From an uncultured Prevotellaceae bacterium (GTDB lineage: Bacteria; Bacteroidota; Bacteroidia; Bacteroidales; Bacteroidaceae): a DNA stretch of 64,000 bases. This document shows, one piece after another, positions 25,921-35,154 of this stretch (position 1 is the stretch's first letter; each line of letters opens with the position of its first letter). Under the pieces are notes generated by a model. That model did not search any database and had not been told where the DNA came from. It saw only the letters and a list, made by a program, of their open reading frames with translations. Location of the stretch: positions 28,430 to 92,429 of the forward strand of contig OMXL01000006.1 of NCBI GenBank assembly GCA_900314985.1, written 5' to 3'. The translations under genes and the position numbers were made by a program.

Positions 25921-27678
25921 ATGGAAGAAAAAATCACTAACAATGGCGAGGAGAAGAAAAGCCTCAGCTTTGTAGAACAGTTCGTAAAAGAAGACTTAGA
26001 AGCAGGCAAGAACGGTGGACGTCTGCAGACCCGTTTTCCACCAGAGCCCAACGGATATATTCACATCGGACATGCCAAGGCCATCTGCATGGACTTCGGT
26101 GTGGCAGAGGAGTTTGGTGGCGTCTGCAACCTGCGTTTCGACGATACCAACCCCACCAAGGAGAATACAGAGTATGTAGAGAACATCATGAGCGACATCA
26201 AGTGGCTCGGCTTCAAGTGGGGCAACATCTACTACGCCTCTGACTACTTCGACAAGCTGTGGGACTTTGCCACATGGCTGATAAAGAAAGGCTTGGCTTA
26301 TGTTGACGAGCAGACCTCAGAGCAGATTGCCGAGCAGAAGGGTACGCCCACACAACCCGGTGTGGCCAGCCCATTCCGCGACCGCCCCATCGAGGAGAAC
26401 CTGCGCCTGTTTGAGCAGATGAATACCCCTGAGGCTGTGGAGGGAAGCATGGTGCTGCGTGCTAAGCTGGATATGGCGAACCCCAACATGCACTTCCGCG
26501 ACCCGATTATCTATCGTATCATCCAGATACCTCACCACCGTACAGGCACCAAGTGGCACGCATACCCCATGTACGACTTTGCCCACGGCCAGTCAGACTA
26601 TTTCGAGGGTGTTACCCACTCTATCTGTACGCTGGAGTTTGTGCCTCACCGTCCGCTCTACGACAAGTTTGTAGAACTGCTGCGCGAGTATATCAAGGAG
26701 CAGAAGGCTGAGGGCAAGGCTACCGACTTCAATCCCGACATCGTTGACGAGAAGTACGACGGTACCCGCCAGATTGAATTCAACCGCCTGAACCTGACCT
26801 ACAACGTGATGTCGAAGCGTAAGCTGAAGGCGCTGGTTGACGAGAAGCTAGTGAGCGGATGGGACGACCCCCGTATGCCAACCGTCTGCGGTATGCGTCG
26901 TCGTGGCTACTCGGCACAGAGTCTGCGCAACTTCATCGACTCTATCGGTTACACCAAGTTTGACGCGCTGAACGACTACGCCCTGCTGGAGGCCAGCGTG
27001 CGTGAAGACCTGAACAAGAAGGCCACCCGCGTGAGTGCCGTGCTCGACCCCATCAAGCTGGTTATCACCAACTATCCTGAGGACAAGAGCGAGGAGCTGA
27101 CAGCCATCAACAATCCTGAGAACGAGGCCGACGGCACACACACCATCACCTTCTCTCGTGAGCTGTGGATTGAGCGCGACGACTTTATGGAGGTTGCTGA
27201 GAAGAAGTTCCAGCGTCTGGCTCCTGGCAAGGAGGTTCGTCTGAAGAACGCCTATATCATCAAGTGCGACGAGGAGCACGCCTGCGACAAGGATGCCGAG
27301 GGCAACGTAACCACCGTATATGCTACTTACGACCCAGAAACTCGTAGTGGATTGCCTGGTGCCGACCGCAAAATCAAAGGTAAGACCCTGCACTGGGTGG
27401 ACAGCAAGACGGCCGTGCCTGCTGAGGTACGCCTCTACGACCGACTCTTCGCCATCGAGAACCCTGCTGCCGACGAGCGCGACTTCCGTGAGTTGCTGAA
27501 CCCCGACTCTCTCCGCGTACTCAACAATGCTTATGTTGAGCCCTACCTCAAGGAGAAGAAGGCTGGCGACTTCCTGCAGTTCCAGCGCATCGGTTACTTC
27601 ACCGTTGACCTCGATTCTACCGCTGACCACCTGGTATTCAACAAGACCGTAGGTCTGAAGGACTCGTGGAAAAAGTAA
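25921..27678 (+). CDS. glnS: Glutaminyl-tRNA synthetase
   Basis: 585 residues from ATG 25921; the longer open frame from 25861 would begin within the promoter. The class I signature HIGH is at 48-51 within PPEPNGYIHIGHAKA, and VMSKRKL at about 295-300 is the KMSKS loop. RFDDTNPTKE and the C-terminal anticodon-binding beta-barrels also match GlnRS. It charges tRNA-Gln directly. The next gene starts at the base after its stop codon. Confidence 0.97.
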   Translation: MEEKITNNGEEKKSLSFVEQFVKEDLEAGKNGGRLQTRFPPEPNGYIHIGHAKAICMDFGVAEEFGGVCNLRFDDTNPTKENTEYVENIMSDIKWLGFKWGNIYYASDYFDKLWDFATWLIKKGLAYVDEQTSEQIAEQKGTPTQPGVASPFRDRPIEENLRLFEQMNTPEAVEGSMVLRAKLDMANPNMHFRDPIIYRIIQIPHHRTGTKWHAYPMYDFAHGQSDYFEGVTHSICTLEFVPHRPLYDKFVELLREYIKEQKAEGKATDFNPDIVDEKYDGTRQIEFNRLNLTYNVMSKRKLKALVDEKLVSGWDDPRMPTVCGMRRRGYSAQSLRNFIDSIGYTKFDALNDYALLEASVREDLNKKATRVSAVLDPIKLVITNYPEDKSEELTAINNPENEADGTHTITFSRELWIERDDFMEVAEKKFQRLAPGKEVRLKNAYIIKCDEEHACDKDAEGNVTTVYATYDPETRSGLPGADRKIKGKTLHWVDSKTAVPAEVRLYDRLFAIENPAADERDFRELLNPDSLRVLNNAYVEPYLKEKKAGDFLQFQRIGYFTVDLDSTADHLVFNKTVGLKDSWKK

Positions 27679-29112
27679 ATGCAATATAACGAAGACTATT
27701 TTAATTCAGAAGATTTCAAGGAACTGCTCGACAGCTACGAGTCAGCACGACAAGTAGGCGAGCAGCCCTTCTTAGACGCCGACGACCTTGTCGACCTTGC
27801 CGACTACTACAACTATATGGGCGAGGGCGACAAGGCCGTTGAGGCGATAGACCATGCTTTAAATCTATACCCTGATGCCACACTGCCCAACGTTTTCAAG
27901 GCTCGCGAGGCCCTGACGGAAGGCGACTTTAAGACGGCTCATCACTATGCCGATGCCATTGGCGACAAAGACGACCCCGACTACCACTACCTGACGGCAG
28001 AAATCATGGTAGCCGAGGGACACATTGAGAAGGCCGACCGCTATCTGCGCAACATTGCCAAGAGCGTGGATGAAGACGAGTGGCAAGACTTCATCAAGGA
28101 CTGCGCCAACCTCTATGTGGACTATGGCGTCAACGACAAGGCCTACCAATGGATGATGCGCTCGAAGGGTGACGACAGCACCGACTTCAAGGAACTGATG
28201 GCGCGCACACTCTTCGGATTAGGTAAGTACAAAGATTCAGAACAGCTATTCAACGAGCTTATCGACCGTAACCCCTACTCTGTCCACTATTGGAATGCGC
28301 TAGCCTCCGCACAACTGATGGATGAAGACTATTCTAACGCCATCACCAGTTCGGAATATGCCATTGCCATCGACCCTAACGACCCTGACGGACTGGCCAG
28401 CAAGGCCAATGGACTGTTCCGTCTGGGCAACTACGAAGAGGCTTTCGAGTATTTTAGTCGATTAGAGAAACTCATGCCCGACGACGATCTCGTACTACTC
28501 AACGAGGGCGTCTGTCTGGTTAATCTGAACCGCCACCAAGAGGCTGTTCCCTATCTGGAACGTGCCTTAGAGGTTGCCGATGAGGAATCAGAGGTACTGC
28601 CACAGATCTATCTGGAGTTGGCCTTCTGCTATAGCAGCATGAAGCAACCTTCGAAGGCGCTGGAGATGATTGATGTAGCCATGGAACTGCCTGGCGACAC
28701 TACCGACCTGCTGGTGATTCGTGGACATATCCTACTGGAAAATGGCATGTTAGCAGAGGCGGAAGAGACCTTTAAGAAGGCTATCCGCGAGTCTGACAAC
28801 TCCCCATCTGTCTTGTTGCGCATCATCGTGTCGCTCTACGACAACCGCTACGTCAACAGCAGCTACGAGATGTTCAAGAAGTTCTTCGACGTGGTCAACG
28901 ACTACGATCCTAACTTTAACAAGGGCCACGCCTATATGGCACTCTGCTGCTATGACCTCGGTAAGAACAATGAGTTCATTGAGTATCTGAGCAAGAGCGT
29001 AGAGCTCAATCCGCGTGAGGCTAAGCTCGTATTGGGATTCCTATTCCCAGAAGGCACGGAACCCAGCGAGTATGTTTCGTTCATGGAACGAAAATTGAGA
29101 ATTAAGAATTGA
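27679..29112 (+). CDS. Tetratricopeptide repeat protein
   Basis: 477 residues, acidic, with no signal peptide. From about residue 30 onward it is built of repeated helical pairs with TPR spacing, for example AVEAIDHALNLYPDA, YWNALASAQLMDEDYSNAITSSEYAIAIDPNDPDGL, GNYEEAFEYFSRLEKLMPDD and HQEAVPYLERALEVADE. TPR proteins are scaffolds; no catalytic motif is present. It starts immediately after the glnS stop codon. The last residues (KLRIKN) and stop codon are made by a heptamer array that continues into the gap before the DedA gene. Confidence 0.9.
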   Translation: MQYNEDYFNSEDFKELLDSYESARQVGEQPFLDADDLVDLADYYNYMGEGDKAVEAIDHALNLYPDATLPNVFKAREALTEGDFKTAHHYADAIGDKDDPDYHYLTAEIMVAEGHIEKADRYLRNIAKSVDEDEWQDFIKDCANLYVDYGVNDKAYQWMMRSKGDDSTDFKELMARTLFGLGKYKDSEQLFNELIDRNPYSVHYWNALASAQLMDEDYSNAITSSEYAIAIDPNDPDGLASKANGLFRLGNYEEAFEYFSRLEKLMPDDDLVLLNEGVCLVNLNRHQEAVPYLERALEVADEESEVLPQIYLELAFCYSSMKQPSKALEMIDVAMELPGDTTDLLVIRGHILLENGMLAEAEETFKKAIRESDNSPSVLLRIIVSLYDNRYVNSSYEMFKKFFDVVNDYDPNFNKGHAYMALCCYDLGKNNEFIEYLSKSVELNPREAKLVLGFLFPEGTEPSEYVSFMERKLRIKN

Positions 29113-29117
29113 GAATT
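29094..29117. repeat. Heptamer array ATTGAGA spanning a stop codon
   Basis: ATTGAGA, ATTAAGA, ATTGAGA and a partial unit run through the last codons and stop of the TPR gene and end three bases before the DedA start codon. Confidence 0.8.
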
Positions 29118-29119
29118 AT

Positions 29120-29752
29120 ATGAATTTCATCACATCCCTATTAGGAAATCTAAACTACGGCACCATTCTCTTTCTGATGCTGTTGGAGAGCACGGTAGTA
29201 CCCGTCCCCTCTGAGTTTGTCGTCACACCAGCAGCCTATCACGCTGCCAGCGGACAACTCGACCTGTGGCTCGTCATCCTGTTTGCCACCATCGGTGCCG
29301 ACCTGGGTGCCTCTATCAACTACGTGGTGGCTTATTACGTTGGACGCCCTGTCATCTATCGCTTTGCCAACAGCAAGTGGGGCAAGATGTGTCTGCTGAA
29401 CCAAGAGAAGGTAGAGAAGTCGGAGCGCTACTTCGACGACCACGGCATTGTGGCTACGCTGACAGGACGACTCATCCCAGGCATTCGTCACCTCATCTCC
29501 ATCCCTGCAGGACTGGCTAAGATGAACTATTGGAAGTTCCTGTTATACACCACGATAGGTGCTGGTTGCTGGCACGCCATTCTGGCAGGACTGGGCTGGT
29601 ATCTGCACACCATTGTCCCCGAGGATCAGCTCAACGACAAGATTGAGGAATATGCCGAATACATCAAGATTTTCATCGTAGCAGTGGTGGTTATCGCCAT
29701 CGTGTGGTTTGCCGTCAGACACTTGATGAAGAAAAAGATGCCACAAAATTAG
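29120..29752 (+). CDS. DedA-family membrane protein
   Basis: 210 residues with four to five hydrophobic segments. Family hallmarks are the N-terminal LLESTVVPVPSEFVVTPA, the FATIGADLGASINYVVAYYVGRP segment, and the conserved GRLIPGIRHLISIPAGLAKMNYWKFL with its essential Arg residues. DedA proteins are inner-membrane proteins, some of which flip polyprenyl-phosphate or phospholipid. It is seven bases downstream of the TPR gene, so it is probably in the glnS operon. Confidence 0.92.
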   Translation: MNFITSLLGNLNYGTILFLMLLESTVVPVPSEFVVTPAAYHAASGQLDLWLVILFATIGADLGASINYVVAYYVGRPVIYRFANSKWGKMCLLNQEKVEKSERYFDDHGIVATLTGRLIPGIRHLISIPAGLAKMNYWKFLLYTTIGAGCWHAILAGLGWYLHTIVPEDQLNDKIEEYAEYIKIFIVAVVVIAIVWFAVRHLMKKKMPQN

Positions 29753-29772
29753 CATAATTAAAAATTAATGTA

Positions 29773-29780
29773 TATCTTTG
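29773..29780 (+). promoter_or_regulatory. -7 element of the GDP-fucose operon
   Basis: TATCTTTG lies 28 bases before the manC start codon. The region upstream is AT-rich (AATTAAAAATTAATG), with no clear -33 element. Confidence 0.6.
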
Positions 29781-29807
29781 CAGGATAAAAGCTTTTGAAC
29801 TAACATT

Positions 29808-30878
29808 ATGGCAAGAATCAACAATCACTTGGTTATCATGGCAGGCGGTGTAGGTAGCCGTTTCTGGCCAATGAGTACGACAGACAAACCCAAGCAGTTC
29901 ATCGATGTGCTGGGCATTGGCAAGTCGTTGCTGCAGCTCACTGTAGAGCGCTTTGCAGGTATTGTAGACGCGGAAAATGTATGGGTAGTAACTAATAAGA
30001 ATTATGCCGCTACTGTTGCCGAACAGTTGCCCGACATGCCAGCAGACCACATCCTCTGCGAGCCTTGCCGTCGCAATACGGCACCATGTATCGCCTATGT
30101 ATCGTGGCGCATCAAGTCGCGCGACCCCAAGGCCAACATCGTGGTATCGCCCAGCGACCATGTAGTGCTGAACGTAGAGGAGTTCCGCCGCATTATTACG
30201 GACTGCATGAAGTTTACTGCCGACAGCGACGCCATCGTCACGCTGGGTATGAAACCCACGCGTCCTGAGACGGGCTACGGATATATCGAGGCCAACCTCT
30301 CGGCCAACTCCCTGCGCAACAAGGGCATCTTCCGTGTAGACTCTTTCCGTGAGAAGCCAGACCAGCAGACTGCCCTGCGCTATATTCAGAAGAACAACTA
30401 CTTCTGGAATGCAGGCATCTTCATCTGGAATGTCAACACCATCGTCAATGCCTTCCGTATCTATCAGCCTGCTATGTCGAAGATTTTCGAGAGCATGCTG
30501 CCCATCTATGGCACTCCCGAGGAGCAGGAGAAGATTGATAAGCTGTTCCCAGAATGCGAGAATATCAGCGTTGACTATGCCATTATGGAGAAAGCAGAAG
30601 AGATATTCGTTTGTCCTGCCGACTTCGGATGGAGCGACCTGGGCACCTGGGGTTCCTTGCAGCAGCAGTCTAAGAAAGACCTCTATGGCAATGCCTGCAT
30701 TGGTCCTGACATCTCTCTCTTTGAAACGACAAACTGTATTGTACATACCACGCAGGAGAAGAAGGTGGTCATTCAGGGACTCGACGGATTCATCGTCGCT
30801 GAGAACAATGACACCCTGCTTATCTGCAAACTCTCAGAGGAACAGCGCATTAAGCAGTTCTCTGGACAAGACAAATAA
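29808..30878 (+). CDS. manC: Mannose-1-phosphate guanylyltransferase
   Basis: 356 residues. The GTP-binding signature is IMAGGVGSRFWPMSTTDKPKQF, with VVSPSDHVV carrying the metal-binding Asp, and EKPD and NAGIFIWN further on. The length matches the single-domain enzyme without the C-terminal phosphomannose isomerase domain. It makes GDP-mannose from mannose-1-phosphate and GTP in the cytosol. The next two genes convert GDP-mannose to GDP-L-fucose, so this is a nucleotide-sugar operon. Confidence 0.95.
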   Translation: MARINNHLVIMAGGVGSRFWPMSTTDKPKQFIDVLGIGKSLLQLTVERFAGIVDAENVWVVTNKNYAATVAEQLPDMPADHILCEPCRRNTAPCIAYVSWRIKSRDPKANIVVSPSDHVVLNVEEFRRIITDCMKFTADSDAIVTLGMKPTRPETGYGYIEANLSANSLRNKGIFRVDSFREKPDQQTALRYIQKNNYFWNAGIFIWNVNTIVNAFRIYQPAMSKIFESMLPIYGTPEEQEKIDKLFPECENISVDYAIMEKAEEIFVCPADFGWSDLGTWGSLQQQSKKDLYGNACIGPDISLFETTNCIVHTTQEKKVVIQGLDGFIVAENNDTLLICKLSEEQRIKQFSGQDK

Positions 30879-30923
30879 CCCATTGGGCCCATTAGCCCCA
30901 TTAAACTCATTAGACCCATCACA
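30879..30923. repeat. Tandem nonamer array CCCATTNNN in the manC-gmd gap
   Basis: CCCATTGGG, CCCATTAGC, CCCATTAAA, CTCATTAGA and CCCATCACA fill the 48-base gap between two operon genes. The word is the same as the in-frame array in the first ABC-F gene at 2708. Confidence 0.88.
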
Positions 30924-30926
30924 TCA

Positions 30927-32018
30927 ATGAAGAACATAGCACTCATCACAGGCATCACTGGTCAGGACGGCTCGTATCTGGCAGAGTTTCTATTGGAGAA
31001 AGGCTACGAGGTGCATGGCACCATTCGTCGCTCGTCGGTAGACTTCCGTGAGCGCATAGCCCATCTCGAGGGTAAGCCCCATTTCCACCTGCACTATGCC
31101 GACCTGGGCGACTCAATGTCTATCCTGGGCGTTATCGGCAAGGTGCGTCCTACAGAGATTTATAACCTCGCAGCACAGAGTCACGTACAGGTCAGCTTCG
31201 ACTCTCCTGAATTCACGGCTGACGTCGATGCTGTGGGTGTATTGCGCATCTTGGAGGCTGTGCGCCAGCTGGGACTGACCGAGACCTGCCGCATCTATCA
31301 GGCATCGACCTCAGAGCTCTATGGTAAGGTTGAAGAGGTGCCACAGAACGAGAACACGCCCTTCCACCCCTACTCGCCCTACGCTGTGGCTAAGCAGTAT
31401 GGCTTCTGGATTGTCAAGGAGTATCGTGAGGCCTACAACATGTACTGCTGCTCAGGTATTCTGTTCAATCACGAGTCGGAGCGTCGTGGTGAGACCTTCG
31501 TAACGCGTAAGATTACGCTGGCTGCTGCCCGCATCAAGCAGGGCAAGCAGGACAAGCTCTATCTGGGCAACCTCTCGTCATTGCGCGACTGGGGATATGC
31601 CAAGGACTATGTGGAGTGCATGTGGCTCATTCTGCAACAGCCTAAGGCTGACGACTTCGTTATCGCTACGGGCGTACAGCATTCTGTTCGCGAATTCTGC
31701 TACCACGCCTTCAAGCGCGTTGGCATCGAGTTGGAGTTCCAGGGCGAGGGTGCTGACGAGAAAGGTATCGACAAGGCTACAGGTAAGGTGCTGATTGAGG
31801 TCAGCCCCGACTTCTACCGTCCTACTGATGTAGTCAACCTGTGGGGCGACCCCACCAAGGCGAAGGCTAAGCTCGGCTGGAATCCCAACAAGACCAGCTT
31901 CGAAGAGCTTGTCAACATCATGGTCGACTCGGACATGGCCAAGGTTGCCTCTGAAGGTGCCGCAGAGAAGGTACGCACCAATCTGGCAGAATACTTGGAG
32001 AAAGGAATTGTGAAATAG
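30927..32018 (+). CDS. gmd: GDP-mannose 4,6-dehydratase
   Basis: 363 residues, extended SDR. The NAD(P) loop is [22 protein letters not shown], then [10 protein letters not shown], the catalytic Ser/Glu region [28 protein letters not shown] with the Tyr and Lys, and [17 protein letters not shown], all diagnostic of Gmd. It makes GDP-4-keto-6-deoxymannose. It lies between manC and fcl. Confidence 0.97.
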   Translation: MKNIALITGITGQDGSYLAEFLLEKGYEVHGTIRRSSVDFRERIAHLEGKPHFHLHYADLGDSMSILGVIGKVRPTEIYNLAAQSHVQVSFDSPEFTADVDAVGVLRILEAVRQLGLTETCRIYQASTSELYGKVEEVPQNENTPFHPYSPYAVAKQYGFWIVKEYREAYNMYCCSGILFNHESERRGETFVTRKITLAAARIKQGKQDKLYLGNLSSLRDWGYAKDYVECMWLILQQPKADDFVIATGVQHSVREFCYHAFKRVGIELEFQGEGADEKGIDKATGKVLIEVSPDFYRPTDVVNLWGDPTKAKAKLGWNPNKTSFEELVNIMVDSDMAKVASEGAAEKVRTNLAEYLEKGIVK

Positions 32019-32052
32019 TGGAAGGTGGAAAGTTGAAAGTGGAAAGTTAAAA
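32018..32052. repeat. Heptamer array GTGGAAA in the gmd-fcl gap
   Basis: GTGGAAG, GTGGAAA, GTTGAAA, GTGGAAA and GTTAAAA run from the last base of the gmd stop codon to the first base of the fcl start codon, so the whole gap is array. Confidence 0.88.
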
Positions 32053-32993
32053 TGGAACTATCATCAAAGATATACGTCGCTGGTCATCGTGGCATGGTAG
32101 GTAGCGCCATTGTGCGCGAACTACAGCGCCAGGGATATACCAATATTATTACGCGCACGCACAAAGAACTCGACCTCACCCGTCAGGACGCTGTCGAGAA
32201 GTTCTTTGCGGAGGAGAAGCCTGAATATGTGTTCCTTGCAGCAGCCAAAGTGGGTGGCATCATTGCCAACCAGAGTGCTTTGGCCGATTTCATGTACGAC
32301 AACATGATACTGGAGATGAACGTCATCCACGCTGCCTGGAAGAACGGTTGTAAGAAGCTGGAGTTCTTAGGCTCGAGCTGTATCTATCCTCGCATGGCAC
32401 CACAGCCCATGCCTGAGAGCTGTCTGCTGACCAGTTCGCTGGAGAAGACCAACGAGGCCTACGCATTGGCCAAGATTAGCGGACTGAAGTACTGCGAATA
32501 CCTCAACCGCCAATATGGTACCGACTACATCTCCGTGATGCCCACCAACCTCTATGGTCCTAACGACAACTACCATCCAGAGCACAGTCACGTACTGCCT
32601 GCCCTCATCCGTCGTTTCCACGAGGCCAAGGAGGCAGGACTGGAGAGTGTGACCTGTTGGGGCGACGGAAGTCCACTGCGCGAGTTCCTGTATGTCGACG
32701 ATCTCGCCAACCTCTGCGTCTTCCTAATGAACAACTATTCAGGCAACGAGACGGTCAATGCCGGCACTGGTAAGGAGTTGACTATCAAGGCACTAACAGA
32801 ATTGGTTGCAAAAGTAATTGGATACCAGGGACGTATCGAATGGGACACTACTCGTCCTAACGGAACACCCCGCAAATTGCTCGATGTCAGCAAGGCTGCC
32901 AAGTTGGGATGGACCTACAAGACCGAGCTGGAGGACGGTATCCGACTGGCTTACGAAGACTTTCTGAATAACCCGATGCGCGCCGAAAGGTAG
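32052..32993 (+). CDS. fcl: GDP-L-fucose synthase
   Basis: 313 residues, SDR fold: YVAGHRGMVGSAIVREL for NADPH, LAAAKVGGI, LGSSCIYPRMAPQPM with the catalytic Ser, and YALAKISGLKYCEYLNRQYG with Tyr and Lys. It performs the epimerase and reductase steps that finish GDP-L-fucose. GDP-fucose is used for fucosylated surface polysaccharides in Bacteroidales. It ends a manC-gmd-fcl set; ptb-buk follow 60 bases later. Confidence 0.97.
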   Translation: MELSSKIYVAGHRGMVGSAIVRELQRQGYTNIITRTHKELDLTRQDAVEKFFAEEKPEYVFLAAAKVGGIIANQSALADFMYDNMILEMNVIHAAWKNGCKKLEFLGSSCIYPRMAPQPMPESCLLTSSLEKTNEAYALAKISGLKYCEYLNRQYGTDYISVMPTNLYGPNDNYHPEHSHVLPALIRRFHEAKEAGLESVTCWGDGSPLREFLYVDDLANLCVFLMNNYSGNETVNAGTGKELTIKALTELVAKVIGYQGRIEWDTTRPNGTPRKLLDVSKAAKLGWTYKTELEDGIRLAYEDFLNNPMRAER

Positions 32994-33053
32994 CCATCGG
33001 GGAAACCAGAAAACCATATCTAAAACAACAATAACAACTAAAAATCAAATACT

Positions 33054-33890
33054 ATGAAATCAATTAGAACCCTTAACGACATGATCGTCTTCCTGCAAGA
33101 GCGGGGAGACCGCAAACGTGTGGCCGTAGTGTGCGCCAATGACGCCAGCACCCGCTATGCAGTAGAGAAAGGTAAAGAGATGGGATTCATCGAACCCATC
33201 TATGTGGATGGTGACGACAAGGACGAATGTGCCCGTCGTGCAGTAGCCCTGTGTAAGAACGGTGATGCCGACATTCTGATGAAGGGACTCATCAATACCG
33301 ATGTACTGCTGCGCGCCATTCTCGACAAGGAGAAGGGCATTCTCCGTCCAGGTCATGTACTGACCCATGTGGCTATGGCCGAGATTCCCAAATACGAGAA
33401 GCTGCTGTTCTTTACCGATGCAGCCGTCATTCCCGTTCCTACCCCAGCCCAGCGACGCCAGCAGATTCGCTACATGAACTACGTCTGCCACGCACTGGGC
33501 ATTGAGGAGCCACGCATCTCGCTCATCCACTGCGCCGAGAAGGTCAGCACCAAAGCTTTCCCCTATACGGCCGACTACATCGACATCATTGCCGAGGCAC
33601 AGATGGGCGCCTTCGGACGCTGCATCATCGATGGCCCACTGGATCTCAAGACGTCGCTCGACAGCGTATCGCTGCATGAGAAAGGCATCAAGAGTGTGAT
33701 TGATGGACAAGCCGATGCCCTCATCTTCCCCGACATCGTGGCTGGCAACGTGTTCTACAAGACGCTGACGCTCTTCGGCTATGCCAAGACCGCTGGTGTA
33801 CTGCAGGGTACCCAATGCTGCTGCGTGCTTCCGTCACGTGCCGACAGTCCAGACTCAAAGTATTACTCATTAGCGCTTGCTGCCATCTAA
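33054..33890 (+). CDS. ptb: Phosphate butyryltransferase-like acyltransferase
   Basis: 278 residues of the PTA/PTB family. The segments ADILMKGLINTDVLLRAIL and LRPGHVLTHVAMAEIP near the middle, then GAFGRCIIDGPLDLKTSLD and ADALIFPDIVAGNVFYK, are the typical Ptb landmarks. It exchanges CoA for phosphate on butyryl-CoA or branched acyl-CoA. It is paired with a butyrate kinase gene 12 bases downstream, the standard order for making an acid plus ATP from an acyl-CoA. Confidence 0.92.
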   Translation: MKSIRTLNDMIVFLQERGDRKRVAVVCANDASTRYAVEKGKEMGFIEPIYVDGDDKDECARRAVALCKNGDADILMKGLINTDVLLRAILDKEKGILRPGHVLTHVAMAEIPKYEKLLFFTDAAVIPVPTPAQRRQQIRYMNYVCHALGIEEPRISLIHCAEKVSTKAFPYTADYIDIIAEAQMGAFGRCIIDGPLDLKTSLDSVSLHEKGIKSVIDGQADALIFPDIVAGNVFYKTLTLFGYAKTAGVLQGTQCCCVLPSRADSPDSKYYSLALAAI

Positions 33891-33902
33891 CCACCCACCA
33901 AT

Positions 33903-34970
33903 ATGAAAATTCTTGTCATCAATCCTGGTTCTACATCGACCAAGATGGCCGTCTATGAAGACGAGAAACCCATCCTGCTGCGTAACATCACGCATACACC
34001 CGAAGAGTTAGCGCCCTTCGATGCCATTACTGAACAGCAGGATTTCCGTCGTCAACTGGTACTCGACGAACTGGCTGCCGCCGATATTCCTTTGGAGTTT
34101 GATGCCGTCATCGGACGTGGTGGACTGGTGAAGCCCATTGCTGGTGGTGTCTATGAAATTAACCAACAAATGATTGACGACACGCTGCACGGTTGCGTCA
34201 TGCACAACCACGCCTGCAACCTCGGCTGTCTGATAGCTCACGAGATAGCTGCCAGTATTCCTGGCTGTCGCTCGTTCATTGCCGACCCAGGTGTCGTTGA
34301 CGAGTTGTCGCCCTTGGCACGCATCAGCGGTTCGCCCCTCATGCCCCGCATCTGCATCTGGCACGCCCTGAACCAGCGCGCCATAGCTCGTCGCTATGCG
34401 CGAGGCATCGGCAAGGAGTATGAAGACCTGAACCTCATTATCTGTCATTTGGGAGGAGGCATCTCTGTCGCTGCCCACGAACACGGTCGCGCCATTGATG
34501 CCAACAACGCACTCGATGGCGAAGGGCCGTTCTCGCCAGAGCGTGCTGGCTCGTTGCCTGCTGCCGACCTCATCCGCCTCTGCTTCAGCGGCAAATACTC
34601 TGAGAAACAGCTACTTAAGCGTATTGCTGGCAAGGCAGGACTCAACGCCCATCTGGGCACCAACAACATGCGCGAGATTCAGCAACGCATCAAGGATGGT
34701 GACGAGCACGCCAAACTCATCGTCGAGGCTATGCTCTATCATGTGGCCAAGAACATCGCTGCTGAAGCTGCCGTGCTCTGCGGAAAGATTGACGCCATCC
34801 TGCTGACTGGCGGCATGGCCCACTCTGACTATATCGTCAGCGAGCTGCGTCGCCGCATTGGTTTCCTGGCACCCGTCTACACCTTCCCTGGCGAAGACGA
34901 GATGGAGGCACTGGCGCTCAATGCCCTCGCTGTACTGCAAGGCCGTCGCGAGAGCAAGATTTACAGTTAG
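33903..34970 (+). CDS. buk: Butyrate kinase (acid kinase)
   Basis: 355 residues of the acetokinase family: ILVINPGSTSTKMAVYEDEKP at the N-terminus, the adenosine-binding ICHLGGGISVAAHEHGRAIDANN near residue 180, and ILLTGGMAHSDYIV towards the end. It produces the free acid and ATP from acyl phosphate. Together with ptb and the vor-type oxidoreductase at 56-59 kb it could ferment valine-derived 2-ketoisovalerate to isobutyrate; straight-chain butyrate genes are not seen. Confidence 0.94.
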   Translation: MKILVINPGSTSTKMAVYEDEKPILLRNITHTPEELAPFDAITEQQDFRRQLVLDELAAADIPLEFDAVIGRGGLVKPIAGGVYEINQQMIDDTLHGCVMHNHACNLGCLIAHEIAASIPGCRSFIADPGVVDELSPLARISGSPLMPRICIWHALNQRAIARRYARGIGKEYEDLNLIICHLGGGISVAAHEHGRAIDANNALDGEGPFSPERAGSLPAADLIRLCFSGKYSEKQLLKRIAGKAGLNAHLGTNNMREIQQRIKDGDEHAKLIVEAMLYHVAKNIAAEAAVLCGKIDAILLTGGMAHSDYIVSELRRRIGFLAPVYTFPGEDEMEALALNALAVLQGRRESKIYS

Positions 34971-34973
34971 CCT

Positions 34974-35027
34974 CGAGATTTCGAAACATCAGTATCGAAA
35001 CTTCGAAGTATCGAAACATCGAAAATT
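34974..35027. repeat. Degenerate TCGAAAC/TTCGAAG array after buk
   Basis: Repeated TATCGAAAC, TTCGAAG and ATCGAAA words follow the buk stop codon. TTCGAA is itself palindromic, so the tract can form several alternative hairpins; no terminator T-run follows. Confidence 0.75.
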
Positions 35028-35080
35028 ACAATTTCTGTTAAAAAAACAGTCGCACGTTCCATTTATTTGTTTTTTCTTCG

Positions 35081-35088
35081 TAACTTTG
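35081..35088 (+). promoter_or_regulatory. -7 element of recJ
   Basis: TAACTTTG, 66 bases before the recJ start, in a T-rich region that otherwise lacks genes. TTTG at 35066 is too close to be a normal -33 element. Confidence 0.5.
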
Positions 35089-35154
35089 AAGGCGTATTGT
35101 GTACCTATGGCATACGATACCCCTGTAGACGATAGAAAATAAAATAAAACATAA

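Noticed and set aside
33054-34970. Classical butyrate-producing cluster
   Set aside because: Only the terminal ptb and buk genes are present; no thiolase, crotonase or butyryl-CoA dehydrogenase genes are found in the window.
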